Below are positions 1 through 9,314 of a DNA stretch of 64,000 nt, one piece after another. Source of the DNA: Lachnospiraceae bacterium (lineage in GTDB: Bacteria > Bacillota > Clostridia > Lachnospirales > Lachnospiraceae); contig JAAUZE010000027.1 in assembly GCA_014804755.1 (NCBI GenBank), positions 1-64,000 on the forward strand, written 5' to 3'. Under the pieces are notes generated by a model. The model was not told the origin of the DNA, made no database searches, and saw only the letters and a program-made list of their open reading frames with translations. A program made the translations under genes and the position numbers. Within the stretch, counting starts at the first letter, position 1; each line of letters opens with the position of its first letter.

Positions 1-26
1 TACAGCGGATGGTGTACCGGAGATGA

Positions 27-98
27 TCCTCGATAGCTCAATGGTAGAGCACACGGCTGTTAACCGTGTTGTTGTAGGTTCGAGCCCTACTCGGGGAG
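27..98 (+). tRNA. tRNA-Asn (GTT)
   Basis: A cloverleaf can be folded by eye. The 7-bp acceptor stem pairs TCCTCGA with TCGGGGA, with one T-G pair. The anticodon loop is CTGTTAA, giving anticodon GTT. The T-arm contains GGTTCGAGCC. No CCA is encoded. It is the first of three closely spaced tRNA genes that share a terminator. Confidence 0.95.
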
Positions 99-161
99 CG
101 CAAAGAATCATTTCAGATTCTTCGGGAGAAATCCTAAAAGGGGAGAACTCGCTAAAGACAG

Positions 162-233
162 GGCTCCGTGGTCAAGAGGTTAAGACATCGCCCTTTCACG
201 GCGGTAACACGGGTTCAATTCCCGTCGGAGTCA
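162..233 (+). tRNA. tRNA-Glu (TTC)
   Basis: The acceptor stem GGCTCCG pairs with CGGAGTC. The anticodon loop carries TTC and the T-loop GGTTCAATTCC is intact. CCA is not encoded. It lies 63 bp after tRNA-Asn and is probably co-transcribed with it. Confidence 0.95.
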
Positions 234-285
234 TTTTTTGAGGAATGTATTATTCTTTCTATTGCCTGCATAAGATAGGAATCAT

Positions 286-356
286 GGCGACTTAGCCAAG
301 TGGTAAGGCGTGGGACTGCAACTCCCTGATCATCGGTTCAAATCCGTTAGTCGCCT
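286..356 (+). tRNA. tRNA-Cys (GCA)
   Basis: The acceptor stem GGCGACT pairs with AGTCGCC. The anticodon loop ACTGCAACT gives GCA. The T-loop sequence GGTTCAAATCC is present. It is the last gene of the tRNA cluster, followed directly by a terminator. Confidence 0.95.
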
Positions 357-360
357 CTAA

Positions 361-390
361 AAAGATCTCGATTATTCGAGGTCTTTTTTT
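361..390 (+). terminator. Rho-independent terminator of the tRNA cluster
   Basis: A 10-bp stem (AAGATCTCGA with TCGAGGTCTT, one wobble pair) has a 4-nt loop and runs into seven to eight T residues. Confidence 0.85.
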
Positions 391-456
391 CTTGTGTCGC
401 TAAATCCCCTGTTTGACATGCTGTTGTTTACGTAACATGGAAAGATAAAAGCGGAA

Positions 457-504
457 CAAAAAATCATACAAAAAATCATGTAAAAAATCATGCAAAAATT
501 CATA
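457..504. repeat. 12-bp tandem repeat, four units, upstream of the sortase gene
   Basis: Four consecutive near-identical 12-bp units of the form cAAAAAATCATr cover this stretch. It lies in the 247-bp gap between the tRNA terminator and the sortase gene. No function is evident; it is AT-rich and could contribute to promoter curvature. Confidence 0.7.
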
Positions 505-636
505 TGAAAATCTTTGTTTCCGGCTGGAAAAAAATGGGAAGTTATGATAATATAGTACTAAATAATCATAGCATCATGGGGACATGTCTGATTCTGCTAA
601 ATTTTACTTGATATGGACTTGGCGAAAGGGACTTTT

Positions 637-1533
637 ATGGATAAAAAGAGAATCGCCAACATTGTGATTCCGGTTGTGTTGGTGTTGATCATCGGGGTTG
701 CCTTATATAAAGTGATTACGATACAAATGGAGTATCGAGAGGCAGAGGATGAATATAGTGATCTGGCGGCATATGTTGTAGAAGAACCGGTAGAGAATAT
801 CGCAGTACAGGCAGAAATATCCGAAGTGGCGGAGACATTAGCGGTTTCACAGGAAGAAAGTGTTCTGAACGCCGAAGCTGTTTCTGAAGAATCCGCCGAG
901 AATCGTTTGACAGACGGGGAGCAAAGAGCGGCATCGCAGAATGGGAGTGCGGTCGTACATGTTGATGATGAGGCGCTGCGGAGGATTAATGAGGATTATC
1001 GTGCGTGGCTGCGTATTCCGGCTTTGAGATTAAGCTATCCGCTTGTAGAGGGACCGGATAATGATTATTATCTCCATTATACATTTGAAAAAAAATATAA
1101 CGCAGCGGGTTGTTTATTCATTGACTGTGAGACAGCTTCGGATTTTAGTGACCGCAATACCTTTATCTACGGTCATAATATGAAAAATGGCTCCATGTTC
1201 GGCTGCCTGAAGCGTTTTCGTAAGGAACAGGGGCTATGTGCATCCGATCCTTATTTTTACATATATAGAGGGGAAGAGGTTTATCAGTACGAGATTTTTG
1301 CATATTATACGACGGAGTACACGAGCGACCGTTATCGTCTTATTTATACCGAAGAAGAATATGATAACTATATCGCGGACGCGCTGCGCTTAACAGAATA
1401 TATACCGATTCATGATCTGGATTTTTCCGAACGCCCGAATATTGTTACGCTGAGTACCTGTGCGGGATCGTATGGCACAACGGAAAGGATGGTTGTTCAT
1501 GGGGTTTTGATCAGTGTGAGTGAGGCGGAGTAG
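637..1533 (+). CDS. srtB: class B sortase
   Basis: Membrane-anchored transpeptidase that would attach secreted proteins carrying a C-terminal sorting signal to the cell wall. An N-terminal signal anchor spans about residues 5-25, followed by an acidic linker. The sortase fold holds the catalytic His in FIYGHNMKNGSMF, the Cys in TLSTC and the Arg in TTERMVVHG. The long segment between His and Cys and the GHNMKNGSMF string are typical of class B enzymes. An in-frame ATG at 613 exists, but the ATG at 637 has AAAGGG seven bases upstream and gives a cleaner signal anchor, so it is preferred. The next gene encodes a protein with a C-terminal sorting signal and is the obvious substrate. Confidence 0.88.
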   Translation: MDKKRIANIVIPVVLVLIIGVALYKVITIQMEYREAEDEYSDLAAYVVEEPVENIAVQAEISEVAETLAVSQEESVLNAEAVSEESAENRLTDGEQRAASQNGSAVVHVDDEALRRINEDYRAWLRIPALRLSYPLVEGPDNDYYLHYTFEKKYNAAGCLFIDCETASDFSDRNTFIYGHNMKNGSMFGCLKRFRKEQGLCASDPYFYIYRGEEVYQYEIFAYYTTEYTSDRYRLIYTEEEYDNYIADALRLTEYIPIHDLDFSERPNIVTLSTCAGSYGTTERMVVHGVLISVSEAE

Positions 1534-1694
1534 AAAGATTAGATGTATTCTCGGAAGATGGAACATGTTTATTTAGAAAAACACTAAAAACAATGACTCT
1601 TTCGAACTGATTTATGTTCGAATCAGGTCTTTATATACAGGAAGAGTTACTGTAAAAAACAAAAAATGTTATTAGAAAAGGGGGTGTAAACAAG

Positions 1695-3512
1695 ATGAGG
1701 AAGCTAAAGAGACTGTTAATTAGTCTCGTAGTAGCAGCGCTTGTGATGGGAAATGTAGCAGCATTGACGACATTCACGTCAAGAGCAGAGGAAGATGATC
1801 AGAGCGTGGATGAACAGCCGAGCGATGATGCAGTTTCGACAGACGATTCGGATACGGAGAGCGAACCTACCGTAACACCGGCACCGCAGCAGATCGTGAC
1901 CGCGGGCGGTACGGTGCTGGAAGGGGCACAGGCACAGGCAGTGAAGGATTTCCTTGCAGCATTGGAAGCGACGGAAGATTTTGCAGTATACGCGGATACG
2001 TTTCAGTCGGGATGCGATCATGTAGAGGGTAACATAGCGGTCAACCATCTGGAAAATGAAAACTTTTTAGTGAAAGTGGAAGTGCCAGAGGGAATGGAAG
2101 GCGGAGACTACTCCTACATTGGTGAAGCAAGCGGATTGGTGGGCAGCACGGGTACTACTGTACTGCATGGTGATGCCGATCTGGAAGGAAGTATCAATGA
2201 TGAAGACGATGCCAAGCCTGCGGCGGGAACACAGGATGCGGACGACACGGTTCTCGTGGATGTCAGCTCTGCGATCAACCTCGAGGATGGTACAGTGGAT
2301 GTCGAAGAACTTGCAAGTGTGTTGGAAAACATTGATCAGCTGGATGTTGATGTAAACGAGGTTGCAGAGACAATTCAGATTAATGAGAACCTGAACAGAA
2401 TTGCCGATGCAGCGGATGCAATGGATCAAGCGTTACAGGACATCAAGGTAAACGAGACGGTTACAGAAGAAGGAAAGCCCGTGGATGCGGCAGCTTGTCA
2501 GGCAGTAGATGCCGTAACAGGTATGCTGGCAGACAACACGCTTAGAAAAGGCGATGTAGTAGTGATTGATATTTCGGTAGCTGCACTCACGGAATGCGCA
2601 CATGCAGAAAATTCTTTACAGGGCAGTCTGAGCGCGCTTTATCGGGCAAACAGTGAAGTTGGTGCAACCTTGTTAGTCAGAGTGAACACGGAAGGAACCG
2701 ATACGGTTTCGATTACTGTTCCGATGTATCAGGACGAACATGGAAGCGCAAATGGTTATTTAATTTGGGATTTTGGTACGTTTTCAGGAACGATTAATGC
2801 CAACAGTTGTGTAACGGCGGGCGTGATCGTGGCACCGAATGCAGAGCAGGTCGTTGTGACAGGTTTGTTGGAAGGCCGTGTTGTTACGGATACTTATGTT
2901 CGTGAAGGAAGTTCGGAAACGCATCAGCCGTGGACAACACCGGAGCCGACAGATACACCGACACCGACGCCGACAGATACACCGGAGCCGACGCCGACAG
3001 ACACACCGGAACCGACGCCGACCGACACACCGACGCCGACGCCGACAGATACGCCGGAGCCGACACCGACAGACACACCGGAACCGACACCGACGGATAC
3101 GCCGGAGCCGACACCGACGGATACGCCGGAACCGACGCCGACAGATACGCCGGAGCCGACACCGACGGATACGCCGGAGCCGACGCCGACGGATACGCCG
3201 GAACCGACGCCGACCGTAACGATTACGGATACGCCGACACCGACAAGTGCAACACCTATGCCGAACACAACCGTGACAATTACGGATACACCGGTACCAC
3301 TTGCGGATACACCGGAGGAGGGTGAGGTACTTGGCGCAAAGCGTACACCGGTTGTTCCTGAACAGGGCGAGGTACTTGGCGCAAGACGTGCACCGCAGAC
3401 GGGAGATACGGCAGAAGCAAATATGTGGCTGGCAGTGATGTTCGGAGCCGCAGCAGGATTGGGTACGTGGGCGTTCTTAAAGAAAAGGGACGAGAAGCGT
3501 GCACAAGCCTAA
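1695..3512 (+). CDS. choice-of-anchor A-type surface adhesin with PQTGD sorting signal
   Basis: A 605-residue secreted cell-wall protein. It has a signal peptide (about residues 1-31), an acidic linker, and a large domain whose end (around [25 protein letters not shown] and LLEGRVV) matches the choice-of-anchor A/collagen-binding adhesin type. Eleven copies of an eight-residue TDTPEPTP-like repeat follow as a wall-spanning stalk. The C-terminus has APQTGD, a hydrophobic segment and a basic tail ([10 protein letters not shown]), that is, a sortase signal with Ala replacing the usual Leu. The string GEVLGAKR or GEVLGARR occurs twice just before it. GGGGGTG ahead of the ATG at 1695 is the ribosome binding site. 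It is probably anchored by the adjacent sortase; the ligand is unknown. Confidence 0.82.
   Translation: MRKLKRLLISLVVAALVMGNVAALTTFTSRAEEDDQSVDEQPSDDAVSTDDSDTESEPTVTPAPQQIVTAGGTVLEGAQAQAVKDFLAALEATEDFAVYADTFQSGCDHVEGNIAVNHLENENFLVKVEVPEGMEGGDYSYIGEASGLVGSTGTTVLHGDADLEGSINDEDDAKPAAGTQDADDTVLVDVSSAINLEDGTVDVEELASVLENIDQLDVDVNEVAETIQINENLNRIADAADAMDQALQDIKVNETVTEEGKPVDAAACQAVDAVTGMLADNTLRKGDVVVIDISVAALTECAHAENSLQGSLSALYRANSEVGATLLVRVNTEGTDTVSITVPMYQDEHGSANGYLIWDFGTFSGTINANSCVTAGVIVAPNAEQVVVTGLLEGRVVTDTYVREGSSETHQPWTTPEPTDTPTPTPTDTPEPTPTDTPEPTPTDTPTPTPTDTPEPTPTDTPEPTPTDTPEPTPTDTPEPTPTDTPEPTPTDTPEPTPTDTPEPTPTVTITDTPTPTSATPMPNTTVTITDTPVPLADTPEEGEVLGAKRTPVVPEQGEVLGARRAPQTGDTAEANMWLAVMFGAAAGLGTWAFLKKRDEKRAQA
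2949..3212 (+). repeat. 24-bp tandem repeat, 11 units, coding TDTPEPTP
   Basis: Eleven consecutive 24-bp units encode the Pro/Thr-rich stalk of the surface adhesin. Units differ mostly at synonymous third positions, and two carry Thr instead of Glu at position five. Such arrays change copy number easily between strains. Confidence 0.93.
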
Positions 3513-3609
3513 TGAATGGAAGATGGGACGTTTCGGGAAAGCGATTGATTTCATGGAACCGAAGATGTTCTAAATTCTATAGAAACAGTAAATTGGAGGA
3601 GGTGATATT

Positions 3610-4188
3610 ATGAAAAAGTTGGTAGCGACGCTTTTGCTGGCGGTTATGATTGTTTCGACCGTTGGATGTGGAAGTACCAAAGGTGAATTAGACAATGAAG
3701 GTGCCTTTCGTGAGTTTGATCCGAATGACACAAGCGTCTATATCGACGATGAGTATACTGCCTTGATCAGTTCCGTAGAGAATGCAAGCATGACGGATGC
3801 GGAAAGACAGCGTTGTGCAGAACTTCGTGCATTGGCGGTTGAAGCGTTGGAGAAAGTGAATAGCCAGCGCACCGCAGCAGGGTTACCTGCACTTGTATGG
3901 AGTGATGCGCTTGCGGCTGCCGCAGAAGTCAGAGCAAATGATGAGATGGTTCGTTCCTTCTCACATACAAGACCAAATGGCGGGGAATACTGGACTGTCA
4001 ACAGCGATATTATTTGGGGCGAAAACCTTGCAAAGGGTTATAGTACCGCAGATGGTGTTGTTGCGGCATGGATGGCATCCCCTACGCATGCGGCCAATAT
4101 TTTGGACGTAGGTTATGTGACCTGTGGAATTGCAATCTATGAGGACGCAGACGGCAAGCTTTACTGGGCTCAAGAGTTTGGATATTAA
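3610..4188 (+). CDS. CAP/SCP-domain lipoprotein (YkwD-like)
   Basis: A 192-residue exported lipoprotein. The signal peptide ends in a lipobox (STVGC, Cys about residue 20). The rest is one CAP (cysteine-rich secretory/antigen 5/PR-1) domain: EALEKVNSQRTAAGLPALVW, then SFSHTRPNG, WGENLAKGY, and the WMASPTHAANIL and YWAQEFG strings that form the conserved cavity. The His and Glu positions of the family are kept. Bacterial CAP proteins are secreted or cell-surface proteins of largely unknown biochemical role. GGAGGTG sits just upstream of the ATG at 3610. It is 97 bp downstream of the adhesin and ends at a strong hairpin, so the surface-protein group seems to finish here. Confidence 0.88.
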   Translation: MKKLVATLLLAVMIVSTVGCGSTKGELDNEGAFREFDPNDTSVYIDDEYTALISSVENASMTDAERQRCAELRALAVEALEKVNSQRTAAGLPALVWSDALAAAAEVRANDEMVRSFSHTRPNGGEYWTVNSDIIWGENLAKGYSTADGVVAAWMASPTHAANILDVGYVTCGIAIYEDADGKLYWAQEFGY

Positions 4189-4211
4189 AGATTGACCCTA
4201 AAGTGTATACG

Positions 4212-4262
4212 AAAGGACATTTTCGCAGGAAACGAAAAACGTTTCCGGAAAATGTCCTTTTT
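4212..4262 (+). terminator. Rho-independent terminator after the CAP gene
   Basis: A 13-bp outer stem (AAAGGACATTTTC with GAAAATGTCCTTT) encloses a second stem GGAAACG/CGTTTCC and ends in a T run. It shows that the long open frame starting at 4203 does not begin there. Confidence 0.88.
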
Positions 4263-4343
4263 CGCTACGTAAAAAGGCAGGCAGGTACGTTTTTTCCGAA
4301 CAAATGTGTAGCATTTCTTGACAATTCATTGTACAATGGGCGT

Positions 4344-5867
4344 ATGGATGACACAAAACTTAAAATAAGCGGAAAATGGCTTACCATCATAACAATTTTA
4401 TATTTATATCTGCCGATTTTTTTATTTTTATTTACATGGATAAAATGGTATTTTGCGGCGGTTGCTACTGCATTGATACTTCCGGCAGTAATCCGGATGG
4501 TGCGCGATTATGTAAAGGGCACACAGCAGGAGCTTAACATCGGTACCGGAATGTGCTGTGCGGTGGTTATTCTGATATTGGTTTTTTCCTATTATATGGG
4601 TTATACGGGAGGTGCGCCGCAGAACGCGGACTGGAACAAGCATAATGCGATCCTTCATGATCTGACGACCAGAAAATGGCCGGTTTATTATGAAACGCGG
4701 GAGAACTCCATGCTGACCTACTATATTGCGCAGTATTTAGTTCCGTCGCTGTTTGGGAAGCTTTGCGGCTCTTTTTCGGTTACGCAATGGACGCTGTATC
4801 TGTGGAATGCAATTGGACTTTTGCTTGTGGTACTGCATCTGTTTCGTGCTGTTAGGGCGCAGGATTGGAAAAAGCAGCTCGGTACGCTGGCGGTCTTTTT
4901 CTTTTTTGGAGGAATGCTGCCGATCGCGCAGCAAATCCTATCGGCATTATTTCGGATTTCAATTGGCGCACAGTATGATTATTTTCATTTTTTGAATGTG
5001 AACGGATACTTTTTGCAGTACCGCAGTAATCTGGTGTCGATGCGCTGGGTATTTCCACAATGCATCGTACCGTGGCTCGTTATGCTTATACTGACGGAGC
5101 ATCGGCAAAAAATAGAGCATTATGCGGCGCTCATAATCCCGGTGATGCTATTTGGTATTTTGCCCATGATCGGGTTGTTTGTTTTTGCTGCCGTTTATGT
5201 CTGCAGCCTGCTCATATCGACAAAAGGGGACAGCAAAGTATGGAAGCGGTTGTTTAGTCCGTGGAATATCATGACGCTGTGCAGTTTGGGCGTGGTGCTG
5301 CTGTTATATTTTGGCGGAAACATTTTTTCGGATAAGCCGAAAGAGATTGGGCTTCAACTCGTGCGCTATGGGGGAAAAAATATTTGGATCTATCTTGTTT
5401 TTTGCTTGTTTATGTATGGCATTTATGCTCTGTGTATTTATCGAAGGAACCTTCATGATGTGATGTTTTGGACGGCGGTGGTTTCGCTGACGGTGATTCC
5501 GTTCTTTCACATGGGATCATGGAATGATTTTTGCATGGGTGTGTCCATTCCGGCGATGTTTTATTTGATGATTAAGCTGCTATGTTTCCTTTGGGAGAGG
5601 GCGGAAGCTGTAAGGACCGGGATGGTAAAAGGGGCGTTGATCGTGTGCCTTTTTATTGGAGCGATCTATCCGCTTGGAGAGCTGTATCAGATCATTGCAG
5701 ATGACCGTATCCGGGAGCGGCAAGCGATGGACATGGATTTTTCGATGCAGCCGTATGCCGATCGTTTTCGTAATGACATTGGTTATGATATGCAGTATAA
5801 TTATTATACTTATGATATTGAGGACGACATATTTGTGCAGTATCTTGCAAGAAAAAAGAAGCACTGA
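4344..5867 (+). CDS. multi-spanning membrane protein, possible GT-C-type glycosyltransferase
   Basis: About 507 residues with roughly ten hydrophobic helices from about residue 14 to near the C-terminus. The frame is open from 4203, but that part covers a terminator, so the ATG at 4344 (MDDTKLKIS) is chosen. After the third helix comes a conserved-looking extracytoplasmic loop, QNADWNKHNAILHDLT, followed by WPVYY. Acidic residues in the first large loop of a polytopic protein are what GT-C transferases of the PMT/ArnT type show, but I see no diagnostic family motif. It precedes a GT2 transferase and a DUF2298 protein on the same strand with short gaps. I infer that the three build or transfer a lipid-linked sugar. 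The exact function is unknown. Confidence 0.6.
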   Translation: MDDTKLKISGKWLTIITILYLYLPIFLFLFTWIKWYFAAVATALILPAVIRMVRDYVKGTQQELNIGTGMCCAVVILILVFSYYMGYTGGAPQNADWNKHNAILHDLTTRKWPVYYETRENSMLTYYIAQYLVPSLFGKLCGSFSVTQWTLYLWNAIGLLLVVLHLFRAVRAQDWKKQLGTLAVFFFFGGMLPIAQQILSALFRISIGAQYDYFHFLNVNGYFLQYRSNLVSMRWVFPQCIVPWLVMLILTEHRQKIEHYAALIIPVMLFGILPMIGLFVFAAVYVCSLLISTKGDSKVWKRLFSPWNIMTLCSLGVVLLLYFGGNIFSDKPKEIGLQLVRYGGKNIWIYLVFCLFMYGIYALCIYRRNLHDVMFWTAVVSLTVIPFFHMGSWNDFCMGVSIPAMFYLMIKLLCFLWERAEAVRTGMVKGALIVCLFIGAIYPLGELYQIIADDRIRERQAMDMDFSMQPYADRFRNDIGYDMQYNYYTYDIEDDIFVQYLARKKKH

Positions 5868-5893
5868 GCGCGTGTGTTGACCGAGGGAAAGAA

Positions 5894-6634
5894 ATGGAAA
5901 AATTATATATTGTCATACCCGCTTATAACGAGCAGGACACAATAAAAAATGTAATTGATGACTGGTATCCGATTGTAGAAAAGATCGGCGGGGAGTCTAA
6001 GCTTGTCATTATCAATGACGGCAGCAAGGATCGAACCGCGGAGATTCTGGAGCAATACAGTGAAAGTCATGAGCGGCTGATTGGTCTTACAAAGGAGAAC
6101 GGCGGTCATGGCGCGGCGGTCTTATATGGTTATCAATATGCGCTGGATGCGGGGGCGGAATATATTTTTCAGACAGACTCGGACGGGCAGACCGTATCCG
6201 CAGAGTTTTGGAGCTTCTGGAAACAACGACGGTCATATGATATGGTGATCGGGCATCGGACAAAACGGAAGGACGGTTTTTCGAGGATTCTGGTGACGAA
6301 GGTGCTGAAGCTGGTTCTATTGCTGCTGTTTCATGTGAACGTACCTGATGCGAACACGCCGTTCCGGTTGATGAAAGCGGGTACGCTTGCGCAGTATCTT
6401 CCGCTGATCCCGCCGGGCTATAATTTATCGAATGTAATTATTTCCGTCATATATAAAAAGAAAAAGCTGGCAGTAAAATATATTCCGATCACGTTCCGTC
6501 CCAGACAGGGCGGAGTGAATTCCATCAATATGAAAAAGATCATCGGGATCGGCCGACAGGCATGGAAGGATTTCAGGACGATCAATAAAGTGATCGCAGG
6601 CAGTACGGAGGAAAAGAATGGATACACAGGCTAA
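5894..6634 (+). CDS. GT2 family glycosyltransferase (DPM1/polyprenyl-phosphate sugar type)
   Basis: A 246-residue cytoplasmic GT-A enzyme. The N-terminal nucleotide-sugar fold starts YIVIPAYNEQDTI, followed by VIINDGSKDRT. An acidic TDSDGQT string takes the place of the metal-binding DXD. Family logic points to transfer of a sugar from a nucleotide donor to polyprenyl phosphate or a similar lipid, but there are no C-terminal membrane helices. Start ATG 5894 has GGGAAAG upstream. It overlaps the next gene by 17 bp, suggesting translational coupling with the DUF2298 membrane protein, a likely user of the lipid-linked sugar. Confidence 0.85.
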   Translation: MEKLYIVIPAYNEQDTIKNVIDDWYPIVEKIGGESKLVIINDGSKDRTAEILEQYSESHERLIGLTKENGGHGAAVLYGYQYALDAGAEYIFQTDSDGQTVSAEFWSFWKQRRSYDMVIGHRTKRKDGFSRILVTKVLKLVLLLLFHVNVPDANTPFRLMKAGTLAQYLPLIPPGYNLSNVIISVIYKKKKLAVKYIPITFRPRQGGVNSINMKKIIGIGRQAWKDFRTINKVIAGSTEEKNGYTG

Positions 6635-9269
6635 AAGGAATACGGCAACCTATACATTAATACAGATCCTATGCACGATCGTGATGTTTATGGTTGTGGC
6701 GTATGCCGGATTGCTGAAAATGGAAGAAGAGTTTTGGCAGCTCTTTCAGTGGTGGGGAGCGACCGTGATACTGGGACTTGCATTTTATCCCCTAAGCGCG
6801 ATGATTTTTCGACGCTTTGATGACAGGGGCTATCTGTTTTCTAAGGCAATCGGGCTTGTGGTGACGGGCTGGCTTATGTGGCTTTTGGCTTCGTTGAAAA
6901 TACTGCCCTTTACAACACAAAATTGTTATTGGTGTCTCGGTGCATGCATTCTGTGCAATTATGCCGGCGTGCTGATCTACTGGCTTCGCAAAAGAAAGAA
7001 ATCGGCAGCAAAAGCAAGCGCAGAAGACGGGGACGCGGAAGACGGCGTAAAACAAGGAGCAGACACGGAATCTGAGCAAACGAAAACTAAGGAGGAAAAT
7101 GAATATACGCGAGTGTTTGCGGCGTATGAAAAGAAGGAGGAATCCGCTAAGAGCAGCCGTGTTAAACAACAAAAAAGGAAAAGGGCGGCTAAGGAGAGAG
7201 CTGATGCGGAGGCGGCTGCGCAATCGGAGGAACATGCAGAAACCGAGGAAGAAGCGGAAGTGCAAAGTCCGATCAGACCGCACTGGGAGCGGATTCTCGT
7301 TCTGGAACTGTTGTTTTTTATGATTTTCGTTGCATATATGTATATGAAGGGCTTCAACCCGAAGGCCTATGGAACGGAAAAAATGATGGACTATGGTTTT
7401 ATGATGTCCATGTTTAAGACGGAATATTTTCCGGTGGAGGATTTTTGGTTTGCCGGAGAAGGACTGAACTATTATTATTTCGGACAATATCTTATGACAT
7501 TCCTGACAAAGATGTCATTTAGCACGGTCAGCTATGGCTATAATCTGGCGCTTGGAACGGGATTTGCGTTCTGTGCGACGCTTGTATATGCGCTGGTTTG
7601 TCAGGTAATGCGGGTGTTTATCGCGCAGAAGAAGAAAAAAATAAGCGATGCGGTTTCGCATGTCGCAGGCGCGTTAGCCGCGATAGCGGTGACGATCGCA
7701 GGAAACGGACACTATATTGTGTTTAATTGGCTTGTTCCGATGCTGTGGGATACCTTTCAGATTCCAGGAGACAGACCAAGCTATTGGTTTCCGAATTCCA
7801 CGCGCTATATCGGTTATACGCCCGATACACATGACAAGACCATTCATGAGTTCCCGTCTTATTCGTTTATTTTAGGGGATGTGCATGCGCATGTGGTAAA
7901 TATTACGTTTGTGCTCACGCTGACGGCGATCTTGTTTTCTTTTTTGATGAACCGGCAGGAGGCGATGAAAGCGGCGATCGTCAAAAGAAGGAACGGAGAA
8001 AAGACAAAGGTATCCATATTCCGGGAAACATTCCGGCTTCCCGTGATCGCAGTCGGATATTTGATCGGTATTTTCATGATGTCCAACTACTGGGATTTTC
8101 CGATTTACTTTGTGGTGGCGGGCGCGGTGATCCTGACATCAAACGCGGTGATCTGCGGTTTTGATCTGCGCACATGGGCTTTGACCGCAATGCATGCCAT
8201 CGTTGTTTTGGCAGTTGCGTTTTTAGTGGCACTGCCGTTTAACAGCAATTTTGTGGCGATGGCAAATGGCATATTGCTTGCAGAGACGCATACGGCGTTT
8301 TATCAGCTTATTATTTTGTGGGGATTGCAGATCGTTATTGTGATCGGATTTGTCACGGCGCTGATCTGGAGAGAAATACAGAGAAACAAAAAGAATCGGG
8401 CGGAGAAAACGGAGACAGCTGCTGCGGATGCTGACGGAGACAGCAAAGCGGGATCGGAAGCAGTAAGGCAAAATCGGTTTGTATGCTTTTTGGAGAATCT
8501 TGCAATCTCCGATTTGTTTATCCTGATACTCGGACTTTGCGCGATCGGGCTTGTACTCACGCCCGAGGTGATCTACATGTCGGATATTTATGCCGGAGAT
8601 TACAAGCGCTCCAATACCATGTTTAAGCTGGTTTATCAGGCCTTTATTTTGTTTGGCATATCAATCGGTTATATTTTGACGCGTTTTGTTCTGCTCAAGG
8701 AGACGCGCAGGCAGTTCAAATGGGGGATTGCCGGTATTGTGCTGCTGCTATGGACCTGCGGATATTTCGGAACGAGTGTGCGGGCATGGTTTGGCGATCT
8801 GAGTAACGAGGATAATTATAAGGGCATGCGTGCCGACCAGTATATTTATGAGGAGCAGCCGACAGACGCAGCGGCGATTGCGTGGCTCAACGAAAATGTA
8901 CAGGGACGTCCGGTCATATTGGAGGCAAACGGAGACAGTTATACGATCGACAACCGAGTGTCCGTGCTGACCGGTCTGCCGACCGTACTTGGCTGGCGTG
9001 TACACGAATGGCTTTGGCATAACAGTCTTGAGCCTGTCAGCGCGCGCGCTGCGGAGGTGCAGACCATGTATACTTCGCAGGATCAAGAGCTTGTACGTGC
9101 GTTGCTGAATAAATATAAGGTAACGTATTTGTTTATCGGCTCATGTGAATATGATAAATACGCGCCGATCGGCATGAATACAGAGACACTGCGGCAGCTG
9201 GGCGAAGTCGTGTACGAGGGGTATCCCGACATGCAGGGGCGCGTCGTCATGATCGTGAAGGTTCGGTAA
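6618..9269 (+). CDS. DUF2298 (YYY-type) polytopic membrane protein
   Basis: An 883-residue integral membrane protein. Four to five N-terminal helices are followed by a highly charged, Ala/Glu/Lys-rich insertion (about residues 120-215). Next come a further helix and an exoplasmic block with LNYYYFGQY and HEFPSYSFILGDVHAH, which are hallmarks of DUF2298. More helices and a C-terminal soluble region (from about residue 740) follow. DUF2298 proteins resemble GT-C glycosyltransferases, but their reaction is not established. The start at 6618 lies inside the GT2 gene with GGAGG just upstream. The charged insertion is cytoplasmic by inference and may be a lineage-specific linker. Confidence 0.85.
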   Translation: MDTQAKRNTATYTLIQILCTIVMFMVVAYAGLLKMEEEFWQLFQWWGATVILGLAFYPLSAMIFRRFDDRGYLFSKAIGLVVTGWLMWLLASLKILPFTTQNCYWCLGACILCNYAGVLIYWLRKRKKSAAKASAEDGDAEDGVKQGADTESEQTKTKEENEYTRVFAAYEKKEESAKSSRVKQQKRKRAAKERADAEAAAQSEEHAETEEEAEVQSPIRPHWERILVLELLFFMIFVAYMYMKGFNPKAYGTEKMMDYGFMMSMFKTEYFPVEDFWFAGEGLNYYYFGQYLMTFLTKMSFSTVSYGYNLALGTGFAFCATLVYALVCQVMRVFIAQKKKKISDAVSHVAGALAAIAVTIAGNGHYIVFNWLVPMLWDTFQIPGDRPSYWFPNSTRYIGYTPDTHDKTIHEFPSYSFILGDVHAHVVNITFVLTLTAILFSFLMNRQEAMKAAIVKRRNGEKTKVSIFRETFRLPVIAVGYLIGIFMMSNYWDFPIYFVVAGAVILTSNAVICGFDLRTWALTAMHAIVVLAVAFLVALPFNSNFVAMANGILLAETHTAFYQLIILWGLQIVIVIGFVTALIWREIQRNKKNRAEKTETAAADADGDSKAGSEAVRQNRFVCFLENLAISDLFILILGLCAIGLVLTPEVIYMSDIYAGDYKRSNTMFKLVYQAFILFGISIGYILTRFVLLKETRRQFKWGIAGIVLLLWTCGYFGTSVRAWFGDLSNEDNYKGMRADQYIYEEQPTDAAAIAWLNENVQGRPVILEANGDSYTIDNRVSVLTGLPTVLGWRVHEWLWHNSLEPVSARAAEVQTMYTSQDQELVRALLNKYKVTYLFIGSCEYDKYAPIGMNTETLRQLGEVVYEGYPDMQGRVVMIVKVR

Positions 9270-9314
9270 TAGATCGTGGTAACAGGGTGAAGTAGGAAAG
9301 AGGGGGAATCGGTA

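Noticed and set aside
2884-3325. Open reading frames in all other frames over the adhesin stalk (both strands)
   Set aside because: They are by-products of the 24-bp repeat, which has no stops in any frame. The real frame has a signal peptide, domain and sorting signal.
4318-4337. TTGACA and TACAAT near the membrane-protein start
   Set aside because: The spacing is only 8 bp, too short for a sigma-A promoter, so they do not form a pair.
4203-4343. N-terminal extension of the membrane protein at 4344
   Set aside because: It covers the terminator hairpin of the CAP gene and lacks a ribosome binding site.
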